NCBI GenBank assembly: GCA_020152595.1
Contig: JAIGNY010000176.1
Coordinates: 946,001-1,010,000, forward strand
DNA length: 64,000 nucleotides
Origin: Chiridota heheva
Lineage: Eukaryota; Echinodermata; Holothuroidea; Apodida; Chiridotidae
Direction: 5' to 3'
Shown here one piece after another: positions 34,769 to 46,089 of the stretch; positions within the stretch are counted from its first letter, which is position 1; every line of letters begins with the position of its first letter. The position numbers and the translations under genes are program-made. The notes under the pieces are model-generated. The model was not told the origin of the DNA. It worked only from the letters and a program-made list of their open reading frames with translations, and did no database searches.

Positions 34769-37700
34769 TGTACATAGCATGTCAAACATGTGATGGAGAG
34801 GTACATAGCATATCAAACATGTGATGGAGACCATACATAGCATGTCAAACATGTGATGGAGACCATACATAGCATGTCAAACATGTGATGGAGACTGCAC
34901 ATAGCATGTCAAACATGTGATGGAACTGCATACATAGCTTGTCAAACATGTGATGGAGACTGCACATAGCATGTCAAACATGTGATGGAGACGTACATAG
35001 CATGTCAAACATGTGATGGAGACCGTACATAGCATGTCAAACATGTGATGGAGACTGCATATAGCATGTCAAACATGTGATGGAGACATACATAGCATGT
35101 CAAACATGTGATGGAGACGTATATAGCATGTCAAACATGTGATGGAGACCGTACACAGCATGTCAAACATGTGATGGAGACCGTACATAGCTTGTCAAAC
35201 ATGTGATGGAGACCGTACATAGCATGTCAAACATGTGATGGAGACCGTACATAGCATGTCAAACATGTGATGGAGACCGTACATAGCATATCAAACATGT
35301 GATGGAGACCATACATAGCATGTCAAACATGTGATGGAGACCGTACATAGCATGTCAAACGTGATGGAGACCGTACACAGCATGTCAAACATGTGATAGA
35401 AACCGTACACAGCATGTCAAACATGTGATGGAGACCGTACATAGCATGTCAAACATGTGATGGAGACCGTACGTAGCATGTCAAACATGTGATGGAGACC
35501 ATACGTAGCATGTCAAACATGTGATGGAGACCGTACATAGCATGTCAAACATGTGATGGAGACCGTACATAGCTTGTCAAACATGTGATGGAGACCGTAT
35601 ATAGCATGTCAAACATGTGATGGAGACTGTACATAGCATGTCAAACATGTGATGGAGACTGTACATAGCATGTCAAACATGTGATGGAGACTGTACATAG
35701 CATGTCAAACATGTGATGGAGACCGTACATAGCATGACAAACATGTGATGGAGACTGTACATAGCATGTCAAACATGTGATGGAGACGCACACAGCATGT
35801 CAAACATGTGATGGAGACCGTACATAGCATGTCAAACATGTGATGGAGACCGCACATAGCATGTCAAACATGTGATGGAGACGTACATAGCATGTCAAAC
35901 ATGTGATGGAGACCGTATATAGCTTGTCAAACATGTGATGGAGACCATATAGCTTGTCAAACATGTGATGGAGACCTGCATATAGAACGTCAAACATGTG
36001 ATGGAGACCGTGCATAGCATGACAAACATGTGATAGAGACCGTACATAGCATGTCAAACATGTGATGGAGACCGTACATAGCATGTCAAACATGTGATGG
36101 AGACCGTACATAGCATGTCAAACATGTGATAGAGACCGTACATAGCATGTCAAACATGTGATGGAGACCGTACATAGCATGTCAAACATGTGATGGAGAC
36201 CGTACATAGCTTGTCAAACATGTGATGGAGACCGTACGTAGCATGTCAAACATGTGATGGAGACCGTACATAGCATGTCAAACATGTGATGGAGACCGTA
36301 CATAGCATGTCAAACATGTGATGGAGACCGTACATAGCATGTCAAACATGTGATGGAGACCGTACATAGCATGTCAAACATGTGATGGAGACTGCATACA
36401 TAGCATGTCAAACATGTGATGGAGACCGTACATAGCTTGTCAAACATGTGATGGAGACCGTGACGTAGCATGTCAAACATGTGATGGAGACCGTACACAG
36501 CATGTCAAACATGTGATGGAGACCGTACACAGCATGTCAAACATGTGATGGAGACGTGCACGTAGCATGTCAAACATGTGAAGGAGACCGTACATAGAAC
36601 GTCAAACATGTGATGGAGACCGTACATAGCATGTGAAACATGTGATGGAGACCGTACATAGCATGTCAAACATGTGATGGAGACCGTACATAGCATGTCA
36701 AACATGTGATGGAGACCGTACATAGCATGTCAAACATGTGATGGAGACCGTACGTAGCATGACAAACATGTGATGGAGACCGTACGTAGCATGTCAAACA
36801 TGTGATGGAGACCGTACATAGCATGTCAAACATGTGATGGAGACCGTACACAGCATGTCAAACATGTGATGGAGACCGTACATAGCATGTCAAACATGTG
36901 ATGGAGACCGTACACAGCATGTCAAACATGTGATGGAGACCGTACATAGCATGTCAAACATGTGATGGAGACTGCATACAGCATGTCAAACATGTGATGG
37001 AGACCGTACATAGCCGTCAAACATGTCATGGAGACGTACATAGCACGTCAAACATGTGATGGAGACCGTACATAGCACGTCAAACATGTGATGGAGACCG
37101 TACATAGCATGTCAACATGTGATGGAGACTGCATATAGCATGTCAAACATGTGATGGAGACCGTACAGCATGTCAAACATGTGATGGAGACCAAACATAG
37201 CATGTCAAACATGTGATGGAGACTGTACATAGCATGTCAAACATGTGATGGAGACCGTACATAGCACGTCAAACATGTGATGGAGACCGTGACATAGCAC
37301 GCGTCAAACATGTGATGGAGACCATATAGCACGTCAAACATGTGATGGAGACTACATAGCATGTCAAACATGTGATGGAGACCGTACATAGCATGTCAAA
37401 CATGTGATGGAGACCGTACATAGCACGTCAAACATGTGATGGCGATCGTACATAGCACGTCAAACATGTGATGGAGACCGTACATAGCACGTCAAACATG
37501 TGATGGAGACCGTACATAGCACGTCAAACATGTGATGGAGACCGTACATAGCATGTCAAACATGTGATGGAGACCGTACACAGCATGTCAAACATGTGAT
37601 GGAGACCATACATAGCACGCCAAACATGTGATGGAGACCGTACATAGCATGTCAAACATGTGATGGAGACCGTACATAGCATGTCAAACATGTGATGGAG

Positions 37701-38805
37701 ACCGTACACAGCATGTCAAACATGTGATGGAGACTGTACATAGCATGTCAAACATGTGATGGAGACCGTATACAGCATGTCAAACATGTGATGGAGACCG
37801 TACATAGCATATCAAACATGTGATGGAGACGTACATAGCACGTCAAACATGTGATGGAGACTGGCACATAGCATGTCAAACATGTGATGGAGACCATATA
37901 GCATGTCAAACATGTGATAGAGACTGCATACAGCATGTCAAACATGTGATGGAGACCGTATATAGCATGTCAAACATGTGATGGAGACGTACACAGCATG
38001 TCAAACATGTGATGGAGACCGCACGTAGCATGTCAAACATGTGATGGAGACCGTACACAGCATGTCAAACATGTGATGGAGACCGTACATAGCTTGTCAA
38101 ACATGTGATGGAGACTGCATATAGCACGTCAAACATGTGATGGAGACTGCATTAGCATGTCAAACATGTGATGGAGACTGCATATAGCATGTCAAACATG
38201 TGATAGAGACCGTACACAGCATGTCAAACATGTGATGGAGACCGTACATAGCATGTCAAACATGTGATGGAGACTGCACAGCATGTCAAACATGTGATGG
38301 AGACGACGAGCATGTCAAACATGTGATGGAGACTGCACAGCATGTCAAACATGTGATGGAGACCGTATAGCATGTCAAACATGTGATGGAGACTGTACAT
38401 AGCATGTCAAACATGTGATAGAGACCGTACATAGCATGTCAAACATGTGATGGAGACGTGACGTAGCATGTCAAACATGTGATGGAGACCGTATAGCATG
38501 TCAAACATGATGGAGACCTGATCACATAGCTTGTCAAACATGTGATGGAGACCGTACATAGCATGTCAAACATGTGATGGAGACGTACATAGCATGTCAA
38601 ACATGTGATGGAGACCGTGGAGACATAGCATGTCAAACATGTGATGTACATAGCATGGCAAACATGTGATGGAGACCGTACATAGCATGTCAAACATGTG
38701 ATGGAGACCGTACATAGCATGTCAAACATGTGATGGAGACCATACATAGCATGTCAAACATGTGATGGAGACCGTACATAGCATGTCAAACATGTGATGG
38801 AGACC
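34769..38805. repeat. 32-bp tandem array (~126 copies)
   Basis: The unit is AGCATGTCAAACATGTGATG plus GAGACCGTACAT. The part GTCAAACATGTGATGGAGAC is almost invariant, while CGTACATAGC varies in sequence and length (CATACATAGC, CTGCATATAGC, CGTGACGTAGC and others). The core carries CATGTCAAACATG, a 5-bp inverted repeat. The many - strand open frames (MYGLHHMFDMLCTVSITCLT...) follow from the period and are not genes. Confidence 0.98.
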
Positions 38806-38825
38806 TCAAAACCTTTTTCTGCCAT

Positions 38826-39960
38826 GAAAACAAGCAGCTCCACCTTCTCTTTCTCAGATGAGGAAACTTTGCCTTGGAACCAAATCAAATCTTATGCCAT
38901 GCCTTGAGAACCATGGAAAACCTCCAGAAGCATGATGCTGCCATATTTGATGGTGCCAATCTTGTAAATATCTTTAAACCACTTGCATGTAAGACTTTCT
39001 CTGACTACGCAGAAAAGATTTTACTGAATTATTTGTCAGCGCAGATGCTCAACTACGAAAGGATGAATATTATATAGGATACATACATTGATAAAAGTCT
39101 CAAGACCCATAGCAGAAGGGTCAGAAGATGTGTAAAAACAACAACAAAAGTGTCCAATAATTAGTAGGATATTTTTGGAATTGATCATAACAAGTCAGAG
39201 CTCTTTGCATTTCTTGCAAAATTCATTAGAGGCATGGACATTAAAGACAGAGCAGTAATCACCACAAATGGTACAGGGCTTATATGCATACCTTCTCGTG
39301 AAGTGCAGAATTTGGCACCGTGCAGTCACGAGAAAGCCGACACATGAATTATGCTTCATGCTGCAGATGCACTCCATCAAGGATATAAGAAGATTCTCAT
39401 GGGAACAGTCGACACTGATATTGTCGTCCTTGGGATAGCATTATTGCAGCAGCTGCAATTACCTGAATTGTGGGTTGCATTTGGCACAGGAAAGAATTTT
39501 CGTTACATCCCCATCCATGAAATAGCTGCCTCTGCATCTGCAGCAGAAGTAAATTATCTGCTTGGGAAACCTGGAAAGTTTTCAGTAAGGTGACTCCTGC
39601 ATTTCTTGCCTTGCTCAGTGCACCACAATCAATTGATGACACATCCTTTGACTCTTTTAGAACACTTTGTTGTGTTGTTATACAACCGAACAAGTTTAAC
39701 TACTAGTAAAGATAAAGCTTGTTTGCAGCTGTTCACCCAGAAGGGCAGATCCATGGAACTTCTTCCTCTAACAAAACAACTCTTAATCAACATATCAGGA
39801 GAACTGTATACCAAGCAGGTCATTGCTGGGGCCAAGCTCTTATACAAGCACCTGAGCCAGAAATGGATGGAGTCCGTTGTGGTCAGCCCTGCCAGAAGCA
39901 AGTAATTCATGCCTTGAACTCCTCAGATGTGGTTGCAATCAAGGATGCTTTGTGAGATGC
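38826..39960 (+). pseudogene. decayed ORF of a widespread invertebrate nuclease-like mobile family
   Basis: In three frames, in the expected order, there are FDGANLVNIFKPLACKTFSD, DHNKSELFAFLAKF, LAPCSHEKADT, MGTVDTDIVVLGIA, LWVAFGTGKNFRYIPIHEIA, VTPAFLALLSAPQSIDD, LEHFVVLLYNRTS, LFTQKGRSMELLPL and TVYQAGHCWGQAL. I recognise this order from a very common unnamed protein family in corals, molluscs and echinoderms that usually carries a GCDT motif like that of PIN/FEN nucleases between RYI-HEIA and VTPAFLAL. Here that segment is missing (near 39560-39590), and frameshifts and stops break the rest. It lies in the IPO11 intron, directly after the 32-bp array. Confidence 0.72.
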
Positions 39961-40750
39961 AAGTGTGTTAAAGCAGCTATGCAGTGTACTGCATTATGTA
40001 ACTGTGAATGTGAAACTGATGCATAGAATGTAGAAGAATTTCATGTGTTCTTCAATGTCAAGTGTGTTTGATGTTTGAATAGAACAACTGCAATTACTGT
40101 ACACACTGCTGAACAAAATATAAGAATATTTCAAACATTTTGGTCTGTAAGTGTGTATTTCTATTGGACATGATTTGTGTCAAAGAAATGATGGTTATAT
40201 ATTCATGGTAATCTTATTAAATATAAAATATAATTGCTTTATTCTAGTTTAAAATGAATATTATTAGCATTATCACAGCATAATTCAGAGTGTAAAACTT
40301 ATATTTTCAAAACATCTCCATATGTGGTTACCATAAGAATTACAATCTGTACAGATGTAACTAAATCAGAGATGTAAAAAGTTTATCATTAGAGTGTTAC
40401 TTTATCAGTTGAACAAAGAAATAATTATGCTTTGTTTTGTTATGGTGTGGAATTTCAATTTTCATATTTTATTCCACATACATTACATTGATTTATTACA
40501 ATGATTGCCATGACAACTTATAACTGATTTGTTTTATGACGTTTAGTCTTAAGATGAATGCAAATTCATTTGAAATCACACAGATATTTTATTTTAATTT
40601 TAGCCAAAATTGGCTAAATATAAAAAAAGTGACCAAATTATGAAAAATTGTTGCCATGGCAAATTGACTTCTCAATTGCTCTACATCTAAAATTTATTCT
40701 TAGGGCATGATGAACAACTGTACAAAGTTTTGCGTTTTTATCAAAAAGTG
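39961..40750. other. IPO11: IPO11 intron, AT-rich
   Basis: No feature supported apart from AATATAAAATATAATT-like low complexity. Confidence 0.4.
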
Positions 40751-40754
40751 AACA

Positions 40755-40880
40755 ATTTTCCACCAAATTTGTTGGACTAGCTGTAAAATACTGCTGGGGA
40801 GTTAAGTGGCATCTTGTCCAGGGGGAGATATGTGCTCTATTTACATATGCCAAGGAAACCCGGGGATGGGTCATCTTGGC
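40755..40880 (+). mobile_element. SINE body fragment
   Basis: It shares GGGGAGTTAA, CTTGTCCAGGGGGAGA and TATGTGCTCT...TATGCCAAGGAAACC with the SINE copies at 4970-5250 and 13085-13360. The tRNA head is missing. Confidence 0.5.
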
Positions 40881-40976
40881 CGGAGTATGGATTTAACTTT
40901 TAACACAATCTATACATCTATGGTAGAAGAATAAGAATGAAAGAAAAGATTCAAATATCTCACTCTTCCTCTCCAG

Positions 40977-41049
40977 CTATCTGGTCATCGGTGCTGTTGA
41001 AGATTTTGAGGATGAATTTGAAACGGAACATGACAAAAGGAAAAGAAAG
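40977..41049 (+). CDS. IPO11: IPO11 coding exon
   Basis: It encodes (D)YLVIGAVEDFEDEFETEHDK followed by RKRK, matching the acidic linker and DKRKK run of vertebrate importin-11. The acceptor is TCTCCAG and the donor is GTTTGT. It follows a 7.7-kb intron filled mostly by the 32-bp array and a decayed mobile-element ORF. Confidence 0.9.
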
Positions 41050-41929
41050 GTTTGTTTGTTGGTTTCATTTTACTTTGGTCCAGAAATCACAGATCTGACG
41101 AGTTTGGTGACAGATTAATCTTTTCATACATGATCAAGTTTTTACTGATTTATAGGAGCACTTGTGGGAAAAGTGAGAGTGTATTATATTCGAGGGTCCC
41201 GGGATAATCAAATGCGCTACTTGCACAAAATGCTTCTGAATTTTGCCAACGCCACTAAATCACACTTAATGAGTGTCAAAATTTGCATGTGTTATCTTAG
41301 TGACTTTGATATATTTGGGAACACATCTCACAATCATCAAGAGTAATTAACTAGCGAGACAAGAGGAGATATCTTCTTATTTCTCGTCAAAATCTGCATA
41401 AATTTGCAAAAACAAACAACCATTAACTTCTTGCTTAAGTGTTCCTGCACCTGTCATATAAAGCATGGTCATCACAATGTGGCATATTGATTTTAGAAAA
41501 TATATGAAATGATTATCGTGTGAAATAACTAATATAATGCTAACTAATAATGATATAATAACTAATATAATAAATGCTAACAAATGGTATTGGTGCTCAC
41601 CTGCATTCAAAATGGCAAAATTCAAAAACTTGTATTTGTTACCAGTATTGAAGGTGCATAATTGTTTTTCTATGAAGTGTTATGTACTCTCTGAATAGTT
41701 ATAATTATTAGGTATAAAGGTGAATGTACATGTTGCCTTGATAATATTTTCAAATGTTGCTTTTGACCTACTTTTATGTGATTGTTAAATAATTTTGACT
41801 GTTGGTGGCAAAGAACACAATAAATAAATGGGGTTATTTATTTACGAAAAATATTATTTATGGACCTGGACCTATTTAAACTGAGTAAAATGGATGTAAC
41901 TTGGAGTATATACGTTTTTAAAATCTTTA

Positions 41930-42240
41930 ATAAGCATTTTCCGGAAAATAAGATGGCTGCCACCTTATAAGACATGTCATATCTTTGCTAAATGAACACA
42001 TGTATTGGTGGTTGTTGTAATCAGTATTAGATTATTCATACCATACATTCCATTTCTGACAAATTTTAAGACCATTTAAAATGTTTGAATATCCAAAATG
42101 GCTGCTATATTGACCTTGAGGAATTAGAGATGTCCAAGATGGCCGCCAAGATAGCTGCAATCACATAAACTCAGCATAAATTTGCTTCATAATCACCCAT
42201 ATGGGTTTTTGTGTGTCAAATGTTGGGTTATTCGTAGCAT
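41930..42240 (+). repeat. left inverted arm (AAGATGGCCGCC family)
   Basis: It contains TCCAAAATGGCTGCTATA, TCCAAGATGGCCGCCAAGAT, CACCCATATGGGTTTTTGTG and AGATTCCATTTCTT. The reverse complement of 44340-44630 carries the same words in the same order, so the two form inverted arms around the 65-bp array. Confidence 0.65.
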
Positions 42241-42272
42241 AGATTCCATTTCTTCCTTGTCCGTTTTGTGTG

Positions 42273-44024
42273 CTTCTACCATAGCAGTCTTCATTGTTGC
42301 AGGATCAGGTGGTACCACATCTATTCGTGGTGTATATCCTCTACCATTGCAGTCTTCATTGTTGCAGGATCAGATGGTGCCACATCTATTAGTGGTGTAT
42401 ATCCTCTACCATTGCAGTCTTCATTGTTGCAGGATCAGGTGGTACCACATCTATTAGTGGTGTATATCCTCATTGCAGTCTTCATTGTTGCAGGATCAGA
42501 TGGTCTTCTATTGTTGCAGGATCAGATGGTACCACATCTATTCGTGGTGTATATCCTCTACCATTGCAGTCTTCATTGTTGCAGGATCAGGTGGTACCAC
42601 ATCTATTAGTGGTGTATATCCTCTACCATTGCAGTCTTCATTGTTGCAGGATCAGATGGTACCACATCTATTCGTGGTGTATATCCTCTACCATTGCAGT
42701 CTTCATTGTTGCAGGATCAGGTGGTACCACATCTATTGTATATCCTCTACCATTGCAGTCTTCATTGTTGCAGGATCAGGTGGTACCACATCTATTCGTG
42801 GTGTATATCCTCTACCATTGCAGTCTTCATTGTTGCAGGATCAGATGGTACCACATCTATTAGTGGTATATCCTCTACCATTGCAGTCTTCATTGTTGCA
42901 GGATCAGATGGTACCACATCTATTCGTGGTGTATATCCTCTACCATTGCAGTCTTCATTGTTGCAGGATCAGATGGTACCACATCTATTAGTGGTGTATA
43001 TCCTCTACCATTGCAGTCTTCATTGTTGCAGGATCAGATGGTACCACATCTGCAGTCTTCATCATTTCAGATGGTACCACATCTATTAGTGGTGTATATC
43101 CTCTACCATTGCAGTCTTCATTGTTGCAGGATCAGATGGTACCACATCTATTCGTGGTGTATATCCTCTACCATTGCAGTCTTCATTGTTGCAGGATCAG
43201 ATGGTACCACATCTATTAGTGGTGTATATCCTCTACCATTGCAGTCTTCATTGTTGCAGGATCAGATGGTATTGGTTGCACATCTATTCGTGGTGTATAT
43301 CCTCTACCATTGCAGTCTTCATTGTTGCAGGATCAGATGGTACCACATCTATTCGTGGTGTATATCCTCTACCATTGCAGTCTTCATTGTTGCAGGATCA
43401 GATGGTACCACATCTATTAGTGGTGTATATCCTCTACCATTGCAGTCTTCATTGTTGCAGGATCAGATGGTACCACATCTATTAGTGGTGTATATCCTCT
43501 ACCATTGCAGTCTTCATTGTTGCAGGATCAGATGGTACCACATCTATTAGTGGTGTATATCCTCTACCATTGCAGTCTTCATTGTTGCAGGATCAGATGG
43601 TACCACATCTATTCGTGGTGTATATCCTCTACCATTGCAGTCTTCATTGTTGCAGGATCAGATGGTACCACATCTATTAGTGGTGTATATCCTACCATTG
43701 CAGTCTTCATTGTTGCAGGATCAGATGGCAGTCCTCATTGTTGCAGGATCAGATGGTACCACATCTATTCGTGGTGTGTATATCCTCTACCATTGCAGTC
43801 ATTCATTGTTGCAGGATCAGATGGTACCACATCTATTAGTGGTGTATATCCTCTACCATTGCATCGTTGCAGGATCAGATGGTACCACATCTATTCGTGG
43901 TGTATATACAGCTTTGGTTGCTGGTTTGAAACTCTGTTTTCCACCTGATTACCACATCTATTAGTGGTGTATATCCTCTACCATTGCAGTCTTCATCGTT
44001 GCAGGATCAGATGGTACCACATCA
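42273..44024. repeat. 65-bp tandem array (~27 copies)
   Basis: The unit contains CTCTACCATTGCAG, TCTTCATTGTTGCAGGATCA and GATGGTACCACATCTATT(A/C)G. Two variants (TTAGTGG and TTCGTGG) are interspersed. A non-repeat piece interrupts the array at about 43912-43955. Overlapping open frames here are repeat by-products. Confidence 0.97.
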
Positions 44025-44339
44025 CCAAGTTTGTGCAGGTTGAAACATCCTGTTTTCCAAATTGAAACCTCCAAATTCGGAAGTGTTTGGATCTGTATCT
44101 TCAGGAATATAAAGTCCGAATCAGTTGCTCATTTTAGAGAAACACATTGTTGTGCTAAGATCTTTAATGGGAGAACATGGCGTTTTGCTTTTTCAGAGGG
44201 CATCTGTGGCTTCTTCGGTTGGATATAATTTTGTTTTGGTAGATCTGGAATTATTTCATTTTTCATTTCCTCTTGTTTGATACTCATGTTAGGATCATCA
44301 GACATATTCTGACTTCATTGTGGTTGTGTGAAAAGTAGT

Positions 44340-44635
44340 GCTAGAGCATGGGTTAATGTCACAAAAACCACTCTTGTGGGTTTTCTAAAAGCAATGATAT
44401 AACATATATTGCACGGTGGCGGCCATCTTGGCCACCATTTTGGTTATTCTGACATGGCAAAAGTCATCGAAATGGTAGAAATGAAATCTGTGGCATGAAC
44501 AACCTAGTTTTGGACACAAAAAAAAAACACTCATGGGTGCTCTAAATGCAAAGATAAAACAAGTTTTATGTGGCGGCAGCCATCTTGATGGCCATCTTGG
44601 ATATCTCAAAATGCTGAAGGTCACCAGAATGGCAT
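44340..44635 (-). repeat. right inverted arm
   Basis: Inverted relative to 41930-42240: GGCGGCCATCTTGG, CACCATTTTGG, CACTCATGGGTGCTC and GGCAGCCATCTTGATGGCCA. The arm itself contains two related sub-blocks about 170 bp apart. Confidence 0.65.
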
Positions 44636-44799
44636 CACTCAGATTCTGAATCAGCAGTTCTCAAAGATATAGAAACCATCAAAAAACATTGTGGGGACCA
44701 AACTTTTGGGTTCAGCCTAAAATTGGGCTTTGAGAACTAGACTACTTCCCCTAAATATATTAAATTGGAGAAGTTGGCTGTAGGAGAAAAGGAAATTGA

Positions 44800-45030
44800 A
44801 TATCATTATAACCTTTACCCAGATTTAGCAGAAGAATACAATTTGAGAACCACTGATATTTGAAATTTGGGTAAGAAATATAAAGATTTACATTAAAGAA
44901 TTATCTGTATTCCTGTTCAGACATCATCACTTTTATGAAACATTTGACTAACTTTGATCTGTCATAACTTAAAAAGTACAAGTGCTAATGTGACTGCTTA
45001 AAGACTGTTCTGCTCAGAATTGAATGCTTT
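44800..45030 (+). repeat. unexpanded relative of the 48-bp array locus
   Basis: It shares ACCCAGATTTAGCA, TCTGTATTCCTGTTCA, CATCATCACTTTT and AGTGCTAATGTGACTGCTT with 18860-19345, but the 48-bp unit occurs about once. It ends about 70 nt before the last IPO11 exon. Confidence 0.65.
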
Positions 45031-45098
45031 TTCATATGGGCAAATAATACCTGAAAGATATAGCCATAAAATGAATTATGATTTCCTTCTCTCAATAG

Positions 45099-45257
45099 AT
45101 ATCACAAGAAGATCCAGTTCATTGCGTTTCTTTGAAGGATTTAGTAACAAACCAGCTCAGATTATGTGAACAGATTCACGGCACTGAAAAATTCCAGCAA
45201 ATCATGAACAATGTCGATGTTGAAGTAAGAAAACAATTGCAAGATTTTCTGGGGTGA
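45099..45257 (+). CDS. IPO11: IPO11 last coding exon with stop codon
   Basis: 52 codons plus TGA at 45255-45257: ISQEDPVHCVSLKDLVTNQL, RLCEQIHGTEKFQQIM and NNVDVEVRKQLQDFLG. It matches the vertebrate C-terminus (DPVHTVSLQQF ... IVTQLQEFLQGF) collinearly, so this is the natural end of the protein. The acceptor is CTCAATAG. ATTAAA lies 8 nt past the stop, which is too close to act alone. Other candidate poly(A) signals are ATTAAA at 45884 and AATAAA at 46522; I cannot choose between them. Confidence 0.95.
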   Translation: MSQEDPVHCVSLKDLVTNQLRLCEQIHGTEKFQQIMNNVDVEVRKQLQDFLG

Positions 45258-46085
45258 AGTGAACATTAAATTGAGGGAAAGTTTTTAAAGCAATACATGA
45301 AGACGAATTTAGATTCCAGTACTCTCAGTCGCAAAGGATTCTCCGGCGCTGTGCAGAATTTCAAGAATGTTGTCATGTGACTCATACTTTTATACAAGAA
45401 ACCACAGGAGAGGTTTAGTTGTTGTGTGTAAGTTAGAGTCATGTAGATACAAATTGTTTAGCAACATTTTTACTCTGGTCAGAAGCATCCCTTAGAAGGC
45501 TGAAGAATAGTAATAGGGCGAGTGCTGTGTAGTGACTGCGTATTTGGTGACTGATGAGTTGCGTGTGAAGATCATCACTAATAATGGTGTGTTTGAGTAG
45601 TAGGTGGATAGGTGTTAAGATCTATGAGCAGGTCAAGCTCAAAAGGACTGGTGACATGTAGAAGCAAGTTTGCTTTATACTAATGTTTGACACTCACTTA
45701 ATACTTAGTAACCCTTATTTCTCCAAAATAATTATTGGAAATGTGTGAAAATCATGTTATTTTGAAGTTCAGAATAAGCACTTTCTGTGGCGTCCTGCAA
45801 ATTTATTTGAATATGTGGTGTTGCAAGTAGTAGCCATAACTCAGAACCGCTTTGGGCATAATTTAGATACAGTTCTGCTCAGAATTAAATGACTAATTCT
45901 GTTCAGAATTTAAAAGCTCTTTCTGGTAAATATAAGTTCTCTGCCTGTCCAAATAACTTTTTAAGTAATGAAACACTTTCAAGTATGACTTAGTTTGCGT
46001 GCGAGGAGGAGAGGATGGACTTGATGAGGAGGATGAGAGTATTATAAGCAGAGGAAGAATTGTAAGCTTACTGAGGTTAACGTGT
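45258..46085. other. IPO11: IPO11 3' UTR and downstream
   Basis: The 3' UTR must begin at 45258. No poly(A) signal is convincing (ATTAAA at 45265 and 45884). The sequence looks unique. Confidence 0.5.
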
Positions 46086-46089
46086 GATT

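Larger units (their letters stand above)
1344..45257 (+). other. IPO11: importin-11 gene, 3' half (exons and introns)
   Basis: This is the span of the coding exons for the C-terminal ~531 residues of importin-11, an importin-beta family karyopherin built of HEAT repeats. Known vertebrate IPO11 binds RanGTP and carries cargoes such as charged E2 ubiquitin-conjugating enzymes, ribosomal protein L12 and PTEN into the nucleus. Coding segments are 1344-1391, 3113-3218, 5304-5467, 9787-9827, 10558-10623, 12282-12446, 13391-13506, 13933-14009, 15670-15749, 19426-19506, 20338-20433, 27912-28025, 28441-28562, 33202-33291, 40977-41049 and 45099-45257. Every junction keeps frame, with no internal stop. 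Recognisable blocks in order are YNAVGLAAYELFD, RRRVIWLIGQW, VDDFEF, EHNMLRCAILTTL, PPHVYLLEDGL, ERRKLSALAL and DPVHCVSL. Fourteen of the fifteen introns are GT-AG; the third is AT-AC. The 5' exons are outside the window. The family assignment is from memory of the vertebrate protein, but the match is collinear throughout. Confidence 0.95.

Noticed and set aside
34769-38805. CRISPR array
   Set aside because: The constant and variable parts superficially look like repeats and spacers, but the variable parts are only 8-11 bases and are variants of one another. The host is a eukaryote and no cas gene is present. It is a minisatellite.
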